Shown: positions 1 through 8,505, counted from the stretch's first letter. The stretch: DNA of 64,000 bases from Bradyrhizobium mercantei (GCF_001982635.1 NZ_MKFI01000007.1:1-64000); one strand, 5' to 3'. Translations and numbers: made by a program. The notes: generated by a model not told the origin, from the sequence alone.

Positions 1-345
1 TAGATGCTCTCATAGGAGATCACCCTGCGGCCGTGCTCGCGAGCCAGCCGGCCGGCGACCTGCTCGGGCGACCAGCCGCGGCCAAGACGTTCCAACACCG
101 CACGGCGCAGGCCGGGCTCCCGTTCGAGGCGAGAGCCCGTCCAGCGCCGCGCTCGCATCTGTTGCTGGGCATAGCTCGGCTTGTAGCCGACCTGAGCGCC
201 GGAATTACGGTTCAGCTCCCGAGAGATCGTTGATGGCGGGCGATCCAGAGCTGCCGCGATTTGCCGGATCGAGCTGCCACTGGCCGAAAGCCGGGCAAAT
301 CTCGCATCGCTCCTCCAGGGAGAGCTGCGTGTAAGTCCGCCCCAT
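1..345 (-). pseudogene. IS30-family transposase, frameshifted and truncated by window edge
   Basis: The reading frame starts at an ATG at 345 behind a strong AGGAGGT ribosome site and gives MGRTYTQLSLEERCEI, the usual start of rhizobial IS30 transposases. After about 16 codons one extra T (reverse strand gagattTgcc, about position 300) throws it out of frame, and it stops within about 30 codons. The next frame then continues the same protein without a break to the window edge: a helix-turn-helix region with IRQIAAALDRPPSTISREL, then RGWSPEQVAGRL and ISYESI. This looks like a recent single-base inactivation; a sequencing error or translational frameshifting cannot be excluded. The catalytic DDE part is outside the window. 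Confidence 0.8.
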
Positions 346-390
346 GGCAACACCTCCTGTCGGAAATGTTGCACTTCGTTTGTGAACTCA
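1..390 (-). mobile_element. IS30-family insertion sequence, one end only
   Basis: The window opens inside an insertion sequence whose transposase reads leftwards off the edge. Between the transposase start and about 390 lies a non-coding end that probably contains the terminal inverted repeat. The other end is outside the window, so target duplication cannot be checked. At about 391 the sequence switches abruptly to a palindromic repeat that is present elsewhere in the window, which places the element boundary there. The exact last base is inferred. Confidence 0.7.
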
Positions 391-498
391 GGGGACCCAT
401 AACCACAAGACGTCGGGATGGAACGAGCTGGGGCCACAAGCAACAACTGCGCCCTGTGGTTATGGGTCCCGGCTCGCGCTTCGCTTGGCCGGGACGAC
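391..498. repeat. REP-type palindromic repeat, copy 1 (left arm cut)
   Basis: The core gggacccataaccac is followed about 55 bases later by its inverse gtggttatgggtcccgg and an outer gccgggacgac. Complete copies at 10270, 13922 and 15504 also have a matching outer arm on the left (gtcgtccctgcgaaagcag). Here that arm is missing and the IS30 end begins instead. Confidence 0.8.
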
Positions 499-526
499 AA
501 GTCGAGAAACCGAAGCTAGAACCTGG

Positions 527-1624
527 TCAGGTATTGAACCTGAAATGCATGACGTCGCCGTCGGCGACGACGTAGTCCTTGCCTTCAAGCCGCAGCTTGC
601 CGGCATCGCGCGCGCCGGCTTCGCCGTTGCCGGCAATGTAGTCATCATACGCGATGGTCTCGGCGCGGATGAAACCCTTCTCGAAATCGGTATGGATCAC
701 GCCGGCGGCTGCCGGCGCCTTGGTGCCGCGGTCGATGGTCCAGGCGCGGGCTTCCTTGGGGCCGACGGTGAAATAGGTGATGAGATCGAGCAGCTGGTAG
801 CCGGCACGGATCAGCCGATCGAGCCCGGCCTCTTCGAGACCGAGCGTCTCCAGGAAGTCGACACGCTCCTCGCGCGACAGCGTCGCGATCTCGGATTCGA
901 TCTTGGCCGAGATCACGACCGCGACCGCGCCCTCCTCCTTCGCACGCTGGAACACCGCCTTGGAGAAATCGTTGCCGTCCTTGGCCGAGCCTTCCTCGAC
1001 GTTGCAGACATAGAGCACGGGCTTCGAGGTCAAGAGCCCGAGCATGCGGAACGCACGCTCCTCCTCCGGCTTGCGCTCCATCCCACGCACCGGCTTGCCA
1101 TCCCGCAGCAGCACCAGCGCGCGGTTGACGAGCTCGAGCTGCTCCTTGGCTTCCTTGTCGTTGCCCTTGGCCTTCTTCGAGAGATTGTCGACGCGCTTCT
1201 CGAGGCTGTCGAGGTCGGACAGCATCAGCTCGGTCTCGATGGTCTCGATGTCGGCGAGCGGCGCGATCTTGCCTTCGACATGGGTGATGTCGGAATCCTC
1301 GAAGCAGCGCACCACATGGGCGATGGCGTCGACCTCGCGGATGTTGGCGAGGAACTGGTTGCCGAGGCCCTCGCCCTGCGAGGCGCCGCGGACCAGGCCC
1401 GCGATGTCGACGAAGGTCAGCCGGGTCGGGATGATCTGCGCCGACTTCGCGATCGCCGACAGCTTGTCCAGCCGCGGATCGGGCACCGCCACCTCGCCGA
1501 CATTCGGCTCGATGGTGCAGAACGGATAGTTCGCCGCCTGGGCGGCCGCCGTCTCGGTCAGCGCATTGAACAACGTCGACTTGCCGACATTAGGCAGCCC
1601 GACGATCCCGCATTTGAATCCCAT
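527..1624 (-). CDS. ychF: Redox-regulated ATPase YchF (OBG-type GTPase fold)
   Basis: This 365-residue P-loop NTPase belongs to the universal TRAFAC/OBG subfamily and binds ribosomes; in Escherichia coli YchF prefers ATP over GTP. The P-loop GLPNVGKS lies near residue 8, the G3 motif DIAGLVRGAS in the first third, and NVEE stands where true GTPases have NKxD, which fits the ATP preference. A C-terminal TGS domain follows. The start MGFKCGIVG is the family N-terminus; the frame is open further upstream, but that extension runs into a palindromic repeat. It lies downstream of pth and rplY in a common proteobacterial order, separated here by a repeat. Confidence 0.96.
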   Translation of the reverse strand: MGFKCGIVGLPNVGKSTLFNALTETAAAQAANYPFCTIEPNVGEVAVPDPRLDKLSAIAKSAQIIPTRLTFVDIAGLVRGASQGEGLGNQFLANIREVDAIAHVVRCFEDSDITHVEGKIAPLADIETIETELMLSDLDSLEKRVDNLSKKAKGNDKEAKEQLELVNRALVLLRDGKPVRGMERKPEEERAFRMLGLLTSKPVLYVCNVEEGSAKDGNDFSKAVFQRAKEEGAVAVVISAKIESEIATLSREERVDFLETLGLEEAGLDRLIRAGYQLLDLITYFTVGPKEARAWTIDRGTKAPAAAGVIHTDFEKGFIRAETIAYDDYIAGNGEAGARDAGKLRLEGKDYVVADGDVMHFRFNT

Positions 1625-1674
1625 GTTCGTCCCGATCTCTCGCGCACACGCTGCGCGGCTGAACTGAGTGAGGT

Positions 1675-1748
1675 CGTCATACGCGGGCTTGACCCGCGTA
1701 TCCATCCCACTTGAAAGATGGATCGCCGGGTCGAGCCCGGCGATGACG
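1675..1748. repeat. Paired palindromes between pth and ychF
   Basis: Two inverted repeats of the type acgcgggcttgacccgcgt and gccgggtcgagcccggc stand back to back, flanked by cgtcat and atgacg. They are related to the elements at 3307, 15927, 37635 and 61213. Placed between two co-directional genes, they could end or stabilise the pth transcript. Confidence 0.75.
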
Positions 1749-1753
1749 AGGGT

Positions 1754-2359
1754 CTACTTCGGCCCCTCGTCTTTGGTGTCGAAAAATCCCTTGGCCTGCA
1801 TCGTCAGATGCACCTTGTTGGCGAACGACGCGTCGTGCCCCGCTGCCAGCAGGCCGGCATTGTCGGCGACGGCCTGGCACAAGGCCTCCACCCACGCCCG
1901 GTCGCTTTTGGCGAAGTCCGACAGCACGTGGCTGTGCACGAGCTCCTTGACGCCGGGATGACCGATCCCGAGCCGCACCCGCCGATATTCGTTGCCGATA
2001 TGTGCGGAGATCGAGCGCAGCCCGTTATGGCCGGCGATCCCGCCGCCGATCTTGACCCGCACCTTGGCCGGCGGCAGTTCGAGCTCGTCCTGGAACACGG
2101 TGATGTCGGCGGGCGCGAGCTTGAAGAAGTTCGCCGCTTCCTGCACCGCGCGCCCGGACTCGTTCATGTAGGTGGTCGGCTTCAGCAGCACGACCTTCTC
2201 ACGATCGACGACGCCTTCGGAGGTCTCGCCCTGAAAGCGACGGCGCCATGGTGCGAAACCATGACGCCGTGCAATCTCATCGACCGCCAGGAAACCGATA
2301 TTGTGCCGGTTGCTGGCGTATTTCGCACCGGGATTACCGAGACCAACAAAAAGGCGCAT
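1754..2359 (-). CDS. pth: Peptidyl-tRNA hydrolase
   Basis: The enzyme cleaves the ester bond of peptidyl-tRNAs that fall off the ribosome, recycling tRNA in the cytoplasm. The 201-residue protein has the family signature GLGNPGAKYASNRHNIGF, which includes the catalytic histidine near residue 20, then TYMNESG and GGGIAGHNGLRS. Length is normal for the family. It starts 55 bases after the rplY stop and is probably co-transcribed with it, a conserved pairing linking ribosome assembly and tRNA recycling. The C-terminus is slightly extended and charged. Confidence 0.97.
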   Translation of the reverse strand: MRLFVGLGNPGAKYASNRHNIGFLAVDEIARRHGFAPWRRRFQGETSEGVVDREKVVLLKPTTYMNESGRAVQEAANFFKLAPADITVFQDELELPPAKVRVKIGGGIAGHNGLRSISAHIGNEYRRVRLGIGHPGVKELVHSHVLSDFAKSDRAWVEALCQAVADNAGLLAAGHDASFANKVHLTMQAKGFFDTKDEGPK

Positions 2360-2414
2360 GGCACGGCATCCCGCGTCGGCGCGCCATCAGAGGATCGCGC
2401 GCCGACCTGATCGA

Positions 2415-3140
2415 TTACTTCTTCTTGTCGCCACCGCCGGCGGGAGCCTTGGCACCCGCGGCCGGAGCCGCAGCACCCGCAGCCGGAGCCGCCGCAGCGG
2501 CCGGAGCTGCAGCACCCGCAGCCGGAGCAGCGCCACCGGCAGCCGCCGCAGCCGCGGCCTTCTGCTCTTCGGCGTAGCCGGACGGCGGCACGATGGTGAC
2601 GAGCGTCGCGTCCTCGCGGGTCAGCGACTTCACGCCCTTGGGCAGCTTCACATCGGAGAGATGCAGCGAATAGCTGATCTCGAGGCTGCCGACGTCGGCC
2701 TCAATGTATTGCGGAATGTTGTCGACCGCGCACTCGAGCTCGAGCGTGTGGGTGACGATGTTCACGGTGCCGCCGCGCTTGACGCCAGGCGAGGTTTCGC
2801 CGTTCACGATGTGCAGCGGCACGCTGACGCGGATGGTGGCGCCTTCGCCGAGCCGCATGAAGTCGACATGGAGCGGGAAGTCCTTCACCGGATCGAGGTG
2901 GTAGTCGCGCGGAATCACGCGGTGCTTCTTGCCCTCGAGTTCGATATCGAACAGCGTGGTGAGGAACCGGCCGGCCAGGATGCGCTGGCGCAGGTCACGA
3001 TCGTCGACCGAGATGGTGACGGGGGGCTGGTTGTCTCCGTAGATCACTCCGGGAACTCTCCCGGCGCGACGCTCTGCCCGGGCGGCCCCCTTGCCGCTCT
3101 GCGGACGCGCGGTCGCCTTCAATTCCTTGACGGTCGCCAT
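2415..3140 (-). CDS. rplY: 50S ribosomal protein L25/general stress protein Ctc
   Basis: L25 binds 5S rRNA in the large subunit. Residues 1-95 form the L25 5S-binding domain and about 100-185 the TL5/Ctc C-terminal beta domain, so this is the long Ctc-type form rather than the short E. coli form. Residues about 190-241 are a low-complexity tail of Ala, Pro and Gly ending in GGGDKKK, encoded by a GC-rich imperfect repeat at about 2425-2565. Such tails occur in other alphaproteobacterial L25 proteins and vary in length. First gene of the rplY-pth unit. Confidence 0.97.
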   Translation of the reverse strand: MATVKELKATARPQSGKGAARAERRAGRVPGVIYGDNQPPVTISVDDRDLRQRILAGRFLTTLFDIELEGKKHRVIPRDYHLDPVKDFPLHVDFMRLGEGATIRVSVPLHIVNGETSPGVKRGGTVNIVTHTLELECAVDNIPQYIEADVGSLEISYSLHLSDVKLPKGVKSLTREDATLVTIVPPSGYAEEQKAAAAAAAGGAAPAAGAAAPAAAAAPAAGAAAPAAGAKAPAGGGDKKK

Positions 3141-3306
3141 AGCGTTAAGTCCTTGTATTTAAAAAGTTAAAGGCCGCAACGCGGCCCATGCTCAGGTCCA
3201 CAGCAAGCCTCCAGGGGTGCGGGGGCCGCGGACGTGGCGGGCTTTTAGCCCCAAAGGGCCGAAATGACAAGGAAATGAAGGGATTTTTCTGCGACGTTCT
3301 CAAACT

Positions 3307-3430
3307 CGTCATGCCCGGGCATAGCCGTCCGAAGGACGGCGTCGCTTCCGCTCGCCTATGACCCGGGCATCCATCAAAAAAGGGCTTTTTGCAAAGCGGA
3401 TGGATGGCCGGGTCAAGCCCGGCCATGACA
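3307..3430. repeat. Compound palindromic repeat in the rplY upstream region
   Basis: The segment between rplY and the UbiK-like gene (3141-3442) holds no gene. Most of it is a long imperfect palindrome: cgtcatgcccggg at the left, a central agccgtccgaaggacggc hairpin, a second half with gatggccgggtcaagcccggccatgac at the right. It is the same family as the element at 1675. Confidence 0.75.
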
Positions 3431-3442
3431 AGGGGACCAGGC

Positions 3443-3706
3443 TCAGCCAACTCCGCCGATGCCGAGCTTGGCCTCCAGCGCGGCGATCCGGGCCTTCAGC
3501 GCCTCGTTCTCCTCGCGGGCTAGGCGGGCCATGTCCTTGACCGCGTCGAATTCCTCGCGCTTGACCACGTCGAGGTCGCGCAGGATCCGTTCGGCCTGGT
3601 TGCGCATGACCGTGTCGACCTCGCGCTTGACGCCCTGGGCGGCGCCCGCGGCGTCGTTCATCAGACGGCCGATCTCATCGAAAAACCGGTTGCTGGTCTG
3701 GGTCAT
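3443..3706 (-). CDS. UbiK-type (BMFP, DUF526) coiled-coil protein
   Basis: This small 87-residue helical protein begins MTQTSNRFFDEIGRLM and ends with a coiled coil (REENEALKARIAALEAKLG). The family includes E. coli UbiK, an accessory factor of ubiquinone biosynthesis, and Brucella BMFP, which binds membranes and forms trimers. The central EEFDAVKDMARLAREEN is typical. I chose the ATG at 3706 because it matches family N-termini; the frame extends upstream without a conserved start. It is divergent from the dienelactone hydrolase gene. The ubiquinone role here is inferred from family only. Confidence 0.85.
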   Translation of the reverse strand: MTQTSNRFFDEIGRLMNDAAGAAQGVKREVDTVMRNQAERILRDLDVVKREEFDAVKDMARLAREENEALKARIAALEAKLGIGGVG

Positions 3707-3883
3707 CTCGCAAAACTCTCCGCATGCACTGAATCGCGATAAGACAATGGCGATCCCCGCCATCGGGTTCAAGTCCGCCGCGAATGGCAGGCCTCCCGGT
3801 GGCTTGCCTTGTCATGCTCCGGTTTCCTTGCAATCGTATGAACTCACAACAGAAATCGCACACATAACGCGAGCAGAAACGCC

Positions 3884-4618
3884 ATGATCGAACAGACCGT
3901 CGAGATCCCGACCAAGGACGGCAAGACCACCACCTTCATCACCCATCCCGAGCGCGGCGGCCCCTTCCCGGTCGTCATCTTCTACATGGACGCCCCGGCG
4001 ATCCGCGAGGAGCTGCGCGACATGGCGCGCCGGCTCGGCACGTCCGGCTATTACGTGATGCTGCCCAACATGTATTACCGCGCCGGCGTGATGGAGCTCG
4101 GCCCGATCAATCCCGATCCGGAATCGCCCGAGCGCAAGCGCATGTTCGAGCTGATGCACTCGCTCAACATTCCGCTGGTCATGGAAGACACCAAGGGCCT
4201 GCTCGCCTATGCCGAAACGCAGAAGGCGGCCAACACGAACATCATCGGCACCGTCGGCTACTGCATGAGCGGCCGCTATGCGGTGAACGCCGCGACGCAT
4301 TTTCCCGATCGCGTGAAGGCCGCCGCCTCGGTCTACGGCACCCATCTGGCGACCGACCAGGCGGACAGCCCGCACCTTGCCGCGCAAAAGACCAAGGCCG
4401 AACTCTATTTCGCCTGCGCCGAGACCGATATCTACGCACCACAGGAGATCATCGAGAAGGTGAAGGCCGGCATGAAGGGATCGAACAACGAGGTCGAGAT
4501 CTATCCCGGCACGCATCACGGCTTTGCGTTCCCGAAGCGCCCGGTCTATGACCGCGACGCCGCCGAACGCCACTGGGAGCGGCTGCTGGCGCTCTACCGC
4601 CGCAACCTCGTGAGCTGA
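3884..4618 (+). CDS. Dienelactone hydrolase family protein
   Basis: This 244-residue alpha/beta hydrolase has a cysteine nucleophile in GTVGYCMSGRYA (Cys127), an aspartate in AETD (about 182) and a histidine in GTHHGF (about 211), the Cys-Asp-His triad of carboxymethylenebutenolidase. The prototype opens dienelactone in chlorocatechol breakdown, but most chromosomal homologues have unknown ester substrates, and no aromatic-degradation genes are nearby. It is 17 bases upstream of lgt and may be co-transcribed with it. There is no signal peptide, so it should be cytoplasmic. Confidence 0.9.
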   Translation: MIEQTVEIPTKDGKTTTFITHPERGGPFPVVIFYMDAPAIREELRDMARRLGTSGYYVMLPNMYYRAGVMELGPINPDPESPERKRMFELMHSLNIPLVMEDTKGLLAYAETQKAANTNIIGTVGYCMSGRYAVNAATHFPDRVKAAASVYGTHLATDQADSPHLAAQKTKAELYFACAETDIYAPQEIIEKVKAGMKGSNNEVEIYPGTHHGFAFPKRPVYDRDAAERHWERLLALYRRNLVS

Positions 4619-4635
4619 AGTCCTAAAGACGCACG

Positions 4636-5478
4636 ATGCCGTTCCTGCTGATCGACTTTCCGGTATTCAACCCCGTCGCGCTCGCGCTCGGGCCGATCGT
4701 AATCCGCTGGTACGCGCTGGCTTACATCGTCGGCATCGTGCTGGGCTGGATCTACGCCCGCTCGCTGATCAAGAAGGAACGGCTGTGGCGCGGCGAGGTG
4801 CCGATCACGCTGCCGCAGCTCGATGATTTCATCCTCTGGGTGACGATCGGCATCATCGTCGGCGGCCGCACCGGCTATGTGCTGTTCTACAATCTGCCGT
4901 TCTTCATGGCGCATCCGTCCGAGATCCTCGAATTGTGGAAGGGCGGCATGTCGTTCCACGGCGGCTTCCTCGGCTGCGTCGCCGCGGTGATGCTGTTTGC
5001 CCGCCGCAACAACATCCCGATCCTGTCGCTCGGCGACATCACCACCGCGGTCGCGCCGATCGGGTTGTTCCTCGGCCGGCTCGCCAATTTCATCAACAGC
5101 GAATTATGGGGCCGCCACGCCGATCCGAGCCTGCCCTGGGCCATGATCTTCCCCAATGGCGGACCGCTGCCGCGGCATCCGAGCCAGCTCTACGAGGCCG
5201 GGCTCGAGGGCATCGTGCTGTTTACGGCGCTGGCGATCATGATCCGGATGGGCGCACTGAAGCGGCCCGGCCTGATCCTCGGCAGCTTCATTGCGATCTA
5301 CGGCATCGCTCGAATCATCGGCGAGCATTTCAGGGAGCCCGACCCGCAGCTCGGATTCCTGTGGGGCGGATTAACCATGGGGATGCTGCTGTCGGTGCCA
5401 ATGATCATCGTGGGCGCTATCATCATCACGGCTGCCGTTCGCCGCAAGGCGAACGGCACGGCGCCGACTTCAACCTAA
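4636..5478 (+). CDS. lgt: Phosphatidylglycerol-prolipoprotein diacylglyceryl transferase
   Basis: Lgt transfers diacylglycerol from phosphatidylglycerol to the lipobox cysteine of prolipoproteins, the first step of lipoprotein maturation in the inner membrane. The 280-residue protein has about seven hydrophobic segments and the Lgt signature around GRLANFINSELWGR (about residue 143), with HGGFLG before it. The next processing enzyme, lspA, is at 43252 in this window. The gene is followed after 24 bases by the methyltransferase, in the order lgt-methyltransferase-pgeF that is common in alphaproteobacteria. Confidence 0.97.
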   Translation: MPFLLIDFPVFNPVALALGPIVIRWYALAYIVGIVLGWIYARSLIKKERLWRGEVPITLPQLDDFILWVTIGIIVGGRTGYVLFYNLPFFMAHPSEILELWKGGMSFHGGFLGCVAAVMLFARRNNIPILSLGDITTAVAPIGLFLGRLANFINSELWGRHADPSLPWAMIFPNGGPLPRHPSQLYEAGLEGIVLFTALAIMIRMGALKRPGLILGSFIAIYGIARIIGEHFREPDPQLGFLWGGLTMGMLLSVPMIIVGAIIITAAVRRKANGTAPTST

Positions 5479-5502
5479 AGCAAGTGCAATCCAAGGAAGG
5501 CC

Positions 5503-6621
5503 GTGAGCGAACCCTCCCCGCTGCTGGATGAGATCAGGAAGCTGATCAAGCTGTCCGGGCCGATGCCGGTCTGGCGCTATATGGAATTGTGCCTGGTGCA
5601 TCCGCAGTATGGCTACTATCTGTCGCGCGATCCGCTCGGCCGCGAGGGCGATTTCACCACGGCGCCCGAGGTCAGCCAGATGTTCGGCGAACTGCTTGGG
5701 CTGTGGAGCGCCTCGATCTGGCGCGCGATCGGCTCGCCGGACACGCTGCGCCTGATCGAGCTCGGGCCCGGTCGCGGCACCATGATGGCCGACGCGCTGC
5801 GTGCGCTGCGCGTGCTGCCGCCGCTCTACCAGTCGCTCAGCATCCACCTCGTCGAGGTCAATCCGGTGCTGCGCGAGAAGCAGCGCGCCACGCTCACGGG
5901 CGTGCGCAACGTCACCTGGCACGACAGCATCGACGACGTGCCCGAGGGGCCGGCTGTGATCCTCGCCAACGAATATTTCGACGTGCTGCCGATCCATCAA
6001 ATGGTCCGCCGCGAGACCGGCTGGCACGAGCGCATGGTCGGGATGGATGCCAACGGCAATTTGTATTTCGCGCCCGCGCCCGAGCCGACCCCGCACTTCG
6101 AGGTGCTGCTGCCGCCGCTGGTGCGTGCCGCCCCGCTCGGCGCGGTATTCGAGTGGCGGCCCGACAACGAGATCATGAAGCTCGCAACGCGCCTGCGCGA
6201 CCAGGACGGCGCCGCGCTGATCATCGATTACGGCCATCTGCGCAGCGACGCCGGCGATACCTTCCAGGCGATCGCGCGCCACAGCTTCGCCGACCCGCTG
6301 AAGAACCCGGGCCAGGCCGACATCACCGCGCATGTCGATTTCCAGGCGCTGGCGCGGGCCGCCGAGGATGTCGGCGCGCGGGTCCACGGGCCGGCGACAC
6401 AGGGCGACTTCCTCAAGCGTCTCGGCGTCGAGGCGCGGGCCGCCGGGCTGATGGCGAAAGCCAGCCCCGAGGTCTCCGCCGATGTTGCCGCCGCCCTGAA
6501 GCGCCTGACCGATTCCGGACGCGGCGGAATGGGCTCGATGTTCAAGGTCATGGCGATCTCCAACCCGCACCTCACCTCGATCGCCGGCCTCAGCGATCAG
6601 CCTGACGAGACCGAACAATGA
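5503..6621 (+). CDS. MidA/NDUFAF7-type SAM-dependent methyltransferase
   Basis: The 372-residue class I methyltransferase starts at a GTG with AAGGAAGG a few bases upstream. It has RDPLGREGDFTTAPEVSQMFGE near the N-terminus and the SAM-binding LIELGPGRGTMMAD, both diagnostic of the family that contains mitochondrial NDUFAF7/MidA. NDUFAF7 methylates an arginine of a complex I subunit; whether the bacterial protein does the same is not established. It overlaps pgeF by four bases (ATGA), suggesting translational coupling. Confidence 0.92.
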   Translation: MSEPSPLLDEIRKLIKLSGPMPVWRYMELCLVHPQYGYYLSRDPLGREGDFTTAPEVSQMFGELLGLWSASIWRAIGSPDTLRLIELGPGRGTMMADALRALRVLPPLYQSLSIHLVEVNPVLREKQRATLTGVRNVTWHDSIDDVPEGPAVILANEYFDVLPIHQMVRRETGWHERMVGMDANGNLYFAPAPEPTPHFEVLLPPLVRAAPLGAVFEWRPDNEIMKLATRLRDQDGAALIIDYGHLRSDAGDTFQAIARHSFADPLKNPGQADITAHVDFQALARAAEDVGARVHGPATQGDFLKRLGVEARAAGLMAKASPEVSADVAAALKRLTDSGRGGMGSMFKVMAISNPHLTSIAGLSDQPDETEQ

Positions 6622-7385
6622 CATTGGGATCACCGCTGCTGTCGGCTATTCCGGGCCTGCGCCATGCCTTCTTCTCTCGCGAGGGCGGCGTCTCCGAAGG
6701 CATCTATGCCGGCCTCAATGGCGGGCTCGGCTCGCGCGACGATCCGGCCAGGGTCCTGGAGAACCGGCGGCGGATGGCCGAGCAGCTCGGCGTCGCGCCC
6801 GACCATCTGATCAGTGTGCATCAGGTCCACTCGCCCGACGTCGCGGCCGTGACCGGCCCGTGGAACGGCGCCGCGCGCCCGAAGGCGGATGCGCTGGTCA
6901 CGCGCACCGAGGGCCTGGCCATCTCGGTCACCACCGCCGACTGCGGTCCGATCCTGTTGGTCGATCCCAACGCACGGGTGATCGGCGCGGCGCATGCCGG
7001 CTGGAAGGGCGCGCTGACCGGCGTGCTGGAATCGACCATCGATGCGATGGAGAAGCTCGGCGCCGAGCGCGGCGGCATCGTCGCCGCCATCGGCCCGCTG
7101 ATCCGCACGGAGTCCTACGAGGTCGGAAACGAATTCGTCGAACGCTTCATCGAGGCCGATGCCGAGAACGGCATGTTCTTCATGCCCGCCGAACGCGACG
7201 GACATGCGATGTTCGATCTCGCCGGCTTCATCCGCATGCGGCTGGAGAATGCCGGCGTGCTGATGATCGACGATCTCGGCATCGACACCTATTCCGACGA
7301 GCGCTGTTACAGCTACCGCCGCTCCGTGCACCGCAAGGAGGCCGATTACGGCCGGCATGTCCACGCCATCGTGCTGGAAACCTGA
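6618..7385 (+). CDS. pgeF: Peptidoglycan editing factor PgeF (YfiH/laccase-domain)
   Basis: The 255-residue YfiH-family protein has the zinc-binding triad in ISVHQVHSPDV, TTADCGP and HAGWKG. E. coli YfiH removes wrongly incorporated L-Ser from UDP-MurNAc peptides; the older name polyphenol oxidase reflects a copper or zinc active site. The start ATG overlaps the stop of the methyltransferase. The lgt-methyltransferase-pgeF set suggests an envelope-related operon. Confidence 0.93.
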   Translation: MTLGSPLLSAIPGLRHAFFSREGGVSEGIYAGLNGGLGSRDDPARVLENRRRMAEQLGVAPDHLISVHQVHSPDVAAVTGPWNGAARPKADALVTRTEGLAISVTTADCGPILLVDPNARVIGAAHAGWKGALTGVLESTIDAMEKLGAERGGIVAAIGPLIRTESYEVGNEFVERFIEADAENGMFFMPAERDGHAMFDLAGFIRMRLENAGVLMIDDLGIDTYSDERCYSYRRSVHRKEADYGRHVHAIVLET

Positions 7386-7420
7386 CGCCACCTCCTCTCG
7401 ATTTTTGTGCGACAAGCGCC

Positions 7421-7451
7421 TTGACTCTCCACCTGCTGGAGACCGGACAAG
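7421..7451 (+). promoter_or_regulatory. MerR-type promoter with operator palindrome
   Basis: A TTGACT -35 box (7421-7426) is followed at once by the perfect inverted repeat TCTCCA-N5-TGGAGA (7426-7442), which fills the gap to a weak -10 (about gacaag, 7446-7451). An operator inside an overlong 19-base spacer is the hallmark of MerR-family promoters. The ATG of the MerR gene is only 7 bases beyond the presumed -10, so the gene is probably autoregulated and its mRNA may be leaderless. Confidence 0.75.
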
Positions 7452-7457
7452 CGGCGC

Positions 7458-8387
7458 ATGACACAACGCACCTACAGCATCGGCGAGGCGGCGCGGCTCA
7501 GCGGCATCAGTGTCCGCAAGCTCCGCTTCTATTCGGACCAGGGGTTGCTGCCGGCCGGCCGCACCGCGAGCGGCTATCGCGTCTTCACCGACGACGAGCT
7601 GGTTCGCCTCGACCTGATCCGTTGCCTGCGCGAAGCGGGGCTCGGTCTCGACGCCATCCGTGAGGTCCTGACCAAGGAACTCTCGCTGGTCGAGGCGCTG
7701 AAGCTGCGCCTCGAGACGCTGGAAGCGGAGATCGCGGCGCAACGCCGCGTCGCCTCGGCCCTGCGGGCTGCGTTGCGCTCACCGCAACTCACCGAAGCAG
7801 ATCTGAGGAGATTCCTGACCATGACGCAGCTGTCCCGCACCGAGCGCCGCAACGTCGTTGAACGCTTTTACGAGAAGGTGTCCGACGGCATCAACATCGA
7901 CCGGCAGTGGATCCGGCAGATGATCGAGACCAGCGTTCCCGAATTGCCGGACGAGCCGACACCCGAGCAATGCGATGCCTGGATCGAGTTATCGGAGATG
8001 CTGGGGGATCCCACCCTCGTCGCCAACATCCGCGCCAACGCGGAGGACGTCTGGAATCATCACGTGCTAGATCTCGCCGCCTGGCAGGAGGCCAACGAAG
8101 CCGTGCTGGCCAGGGCGAAAGAGATCATCGCGCGCGATCTCGACCCGGCGTCGGAGGCCGGCCAGGCGCTGGCGCGCGACTGGCTGGAGACGTCGGCGCG
8201 GCTGCTGAAGCGTGAGCCCGACCTGGAATTCCGCGACTGGATCCGCGGCAAATATGCGCTGCACGACGCGCGTGCCGCCCGTTATTGGGAACTGGTCGCC
8301 ATCATGCGCGGACAGAAGCCGGACGCGAGCCCGAACCGTGAATGGGCCTGGATCACCGAAGCCATGCGGCATCATCTGGCTGGCTGA
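7458..8387 (+). CDS. MerR family transcriptional regulator
   Basis: The 309-residue protein begins with a full MerR winged helix (YSIGEAARLSGISVRKLRFY, residues 6-25) and a dimerisation helix to about 115. The C-terminal 190 residues form an all-helical ligand-type domain containing a TipAS-like part (LSRTERRNVVERFYEKVSDG). There is no metal-binding cysteine cluster, so small-molecule rather than metal sensing is likely. No obvious target gene is adjacent; its own promoter carries a MerR operator at 7421. No clear ribosome site precedes the ATG. The ligand is unknown. Confidence 0.92.
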   Translation: MTQRTYSIGEAARLSGISVRKLRFYSDQGLLPAGRTASGYRVFTDDELVRLDLIRCLREAGLGLDAIREVLTKELSLVEALKLRLETLEAEIAAQRRVASALRAALRSPQLTEADLRRFLTMTQLSRTERRNVVERFYEKVSDGINIDRQWIRQMIETSVPELPDEPTPEQCDAWIELSEMLGDPTLVANIRANAEDVWNHHVLDLAAWQEANEAVLARAKEIIARDLDPASEAGQALARDWLETSARLLKREPDLEFRDWIRGKYALHDARAARYWELVAIMRGQKPDASPNREWAWITEAMRHHLAG

Positions 8388-8472
8388 GCCGGAAACATCG
8401 AGCAAGGAATTCGGTCCTCACCGGGGCGCCGCCGTCCGGATCGGTTAAGGGCTGTGGCCGTCCTGCCCTAGA

Positions 8473-8490
8473 CGTTAAGCCGTTTTAACG
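8473..8490. promoter_or_regulatory. Inverted repeat upstream of the lipoprotein gene
   Basis: CGTTAA-N6-TTAACG lies 15 bases before the start codon at 8506. The arms are perfect. It resembles a CtrA site (TTAA-N7-TTAA), but the spacer is one base short, so the factor is unknown. Confidence 0.3.
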
Positions 8491-8505
8491 ATATCGCAGG
8501 ACGCA

